A stretch of DNA of 23,090 nucleotides. Origin: Acholeplasmataceae bacterium (GTDB lineage: Bacteria > Bacillota > Negativicutes > Acidaminococcales > Acidaminococcaceae). The translations under genes and the position numbers were made by a program. The notes beneath the pieces are model-generated. The model had not been told where the DNA came from. It saw nothing but the letters and a program-made list of their open reading frames with translations, and searched no databases. Shown here one piece after another: positions 22,142 to 23,090 of this stretch. Within the stretch, counting starts at the first letter, position 1. Each line of letters opens with the position of its first letter. The stretch covers positions 1 to 23,090 of the forward strand of contig JAAYAE010000222.1 of NCBI GenBank assembly GCA_012719555.1. The letters are read 5' to 3'.

Positions 22142-23090
22142 ATGGATTTATTTGAAATGGCAAAGATTCCTTTGGAAACAGCGATTAAGAAAATGAAGCT
22201 AGATCCGGGCGCTGCAGCTATTATTGAGCAACCGGAGCGTACTTTGGAAGTATCGATTCCTGTAAAAATGGATGACGGCACAGTTCAAATCTTCACTGGG
22301 TATCGTTCACAGCACAGCACAATTCTTGGACCGGCTAAGGGTGGTGTTCGTTATCATCAGAATGTATCAATGGACGAAGTGAAAACCTTGGGCTTTTGGA
22401 TGACTTGTAAGTGTGCGGTTGCCGGGTTGCCTTATGGTGGCGCTAAAGGTGGAATCATTGTTGATCCTGCTAAATTGTCTAAACGTGAATTAGAAGCTCT
22501 AACTCGTGGATTTATTGATAGAATAGCACCTATTATCGGTGAAAAAATGGATGTCCCCGCTCCTGATGTTAATACCAATGCTCAAATTATGGCATGGATG
22601 ATGGACGAATTTAGCAAAATCAAAGGTGAATATACTCCTGGTTTTATTACAGGTAAAGCTATTTGTATGGGAGGATCTTTGGGTAGGACTTCTGCGACAG
22701 GTCGTGGCGTTATGACTTCTGTAGTTGAAGCTTTGAGAACCAAAGGCATTAAACCTGAAGAAGCAACTTGTGCTGTTCAGGGTTTTGGCAATGTTGGAAG
22801 TTGGTCTGCTAAACTTATTCACGATGCCGGGCTTAAAATTGTAGCCTTAAGCGACGTTGGTGGCGGTATCTATTGTGAAGAAGGATTAGATCCATACAAA
22901 GTAGCTGAATATGCTGCGAAAAATAAGGGCCTTATTGCAGGGTATCCGGGAACAAAAGCAATAACTAATGAAAAGGTTTTGGAATCTAAAGCAACTGTTT
23001 TAGTACCGGCCGCATTGGAATTGCAGATCACAAAAAAGAATGCTGACAAAATTAAAGCTCAGTTTATTGTTGAGGGTGCTAATGGCCATA
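22142..23090 (+). CDS. gdhA: Glutamate dehydrogenase (Glu/Leu/Phe/Val family), 3' end outside window
   Basis: The first 316 residues of a Glu/Leu/Phe/Val dehydrogenase, probably glutamate-specific, which interconverts glutamate and 2-oxoglutarate plus ammonia. The substrate domain shows SIPVKMDDGTVQIFTGYR, GPAKGGVRYH, and the catalytic-lysine region CKCAVAGLPYGGAKGG. MDVPAPDVNTNAQIMAWMMDEF and GRTSATGRGV follow. The Rossmann domain begins at VQGFGNVG (G-x-G-x-x-G). The start is ATG 22142; a TAA lies directly upstream in frame, and the ribosome site (AGTAGGCG) is modest. In amino-acid fermenting anaerobes this enzyme opens glutamate fermentation, but it may equally assimilate ammonia. Reading continues open to the right edge. 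Confidence 0.93.
   Translation, partial: MDLFEMAKIPLETAIKKMKLDPGAAAIIEQPERTLEVSIPVKMDDGTVQIFTGYRSQHSTILGPAKGGVRYHQNVSMDEVKTLGFWMTCKCAVAGLPYGGAKGGIIVDPAKLSKRELEALTRGFIDRIAPIIGEKMDVPAPDVNTNAQIMAWMMDEFSKIKGEYTPGFITGKAICMGGSLGRTSATGRGVMTSVVEALRTKGIKPEEATCAVQGFGNVGSWSAKLIHDAGLKIVALSDVGGGIYCEEGLDPYKVAEYAAKNKGLIAGYPGTKAITNEKVLESKATVLVPAALELQITKKNADKIKAQFIVEGANGH

Noticed and set aside
22499..22822. Opposite-strand 107-codon frame inside glutamate dehydrogenase
   Set aside because: Glutamate dehydrogenase motifs on the plus strand fully explain this region.
1..23090. Hidden mobile element, CRISPR array, toxin-antitoxin or phage module
   Set aside because: No direct-repeat array, terminal inverted repeats, integrase/transposase motifs or paired small toxin-like genes were seen; gaps are short and explained by promoters and terminators.

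Overview
The window reads as a low-GC chromosome segment from an anaerobic, Gram-negative-type Firmicute, most likely a member of the Negativicutes such as an Acidaminococcaceae relative (Phascolarctobacterium/Acidaminococcus-like). The pointers are a beta subunit of a sodium-pumping carboxylyl-CoA decarboxylase, an RseC-like membrane protein, an NAD(P)-type glutamate dehydrogenase, and Firmicute gene orders (maf-radC-mreBCD; radical SAM-DUF2344-RNase G). The taxonomic call is inference. There are no rRNA or tRNA genes, no CRISPR array, and no transposase or phage genes.

Layout. 1-2800 (+): the tail of an unidentified gene, an SLC13-type anion permease, a 44-residue OadG-like subunit, and the decarboxylase beta subunit, closed by a strong terminator. 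2846-4474 (+): an extended -10 promoter, then small membrane proteins: a bacterial PH-domain-like protein interrupted by an in-frame TAG, an unknown 91-residue protein, an RseC-like protein and a DUF4321 protein. 4491-11197 (+): maf, radC, mreB, mreC, mreD, PBP2 (mrdA) and rodA, a cell-elongation cluster with very short or overlapping junctions. 11207-16783 (+): a TIGR03960-type radical SAM gene whose natural start is cut off by a second in-frame TAG, then a DUF2344 gene, RNase G and the CCA-adding enzyme, ending at a terminator that faces the opposite-strand pot operon. 16831-20635 (-): potABCD polyamine ABC transporter with a promoter upstream of potA. 20708-23090 (+): a 403-residue protein with two HD-type halves, then the start of glutamate dehydrogenase behind a near-consensus promoter.

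How they fit together. Most of the window is housekeeping: the Mre-PBP2-RodA machinery for lateral peptidoglycan synthesis, RNA maturation enzymes and polyamine uptake. The first operon and the glutamate dehydrogenase point to energy metabolism based on dicarboxylates or amino acids with a Na+ gradient from decarboxylation. The alpha (carboxyltransferase) and biotin-carrier subunits are not in the window, so the decarboxylase substrate is unresolved.

No new defence or mobile system is visible. The most unusual signals are two amber (TAG) codons inside otherwise intact reading frames (3307-3309 and 11240-11242), a third TAG that alone separates RNase G and the CCA enzyme in one frame, a tandem HD protein with one degraded half, and the structured upstream region of glutamate dehydrogenase.
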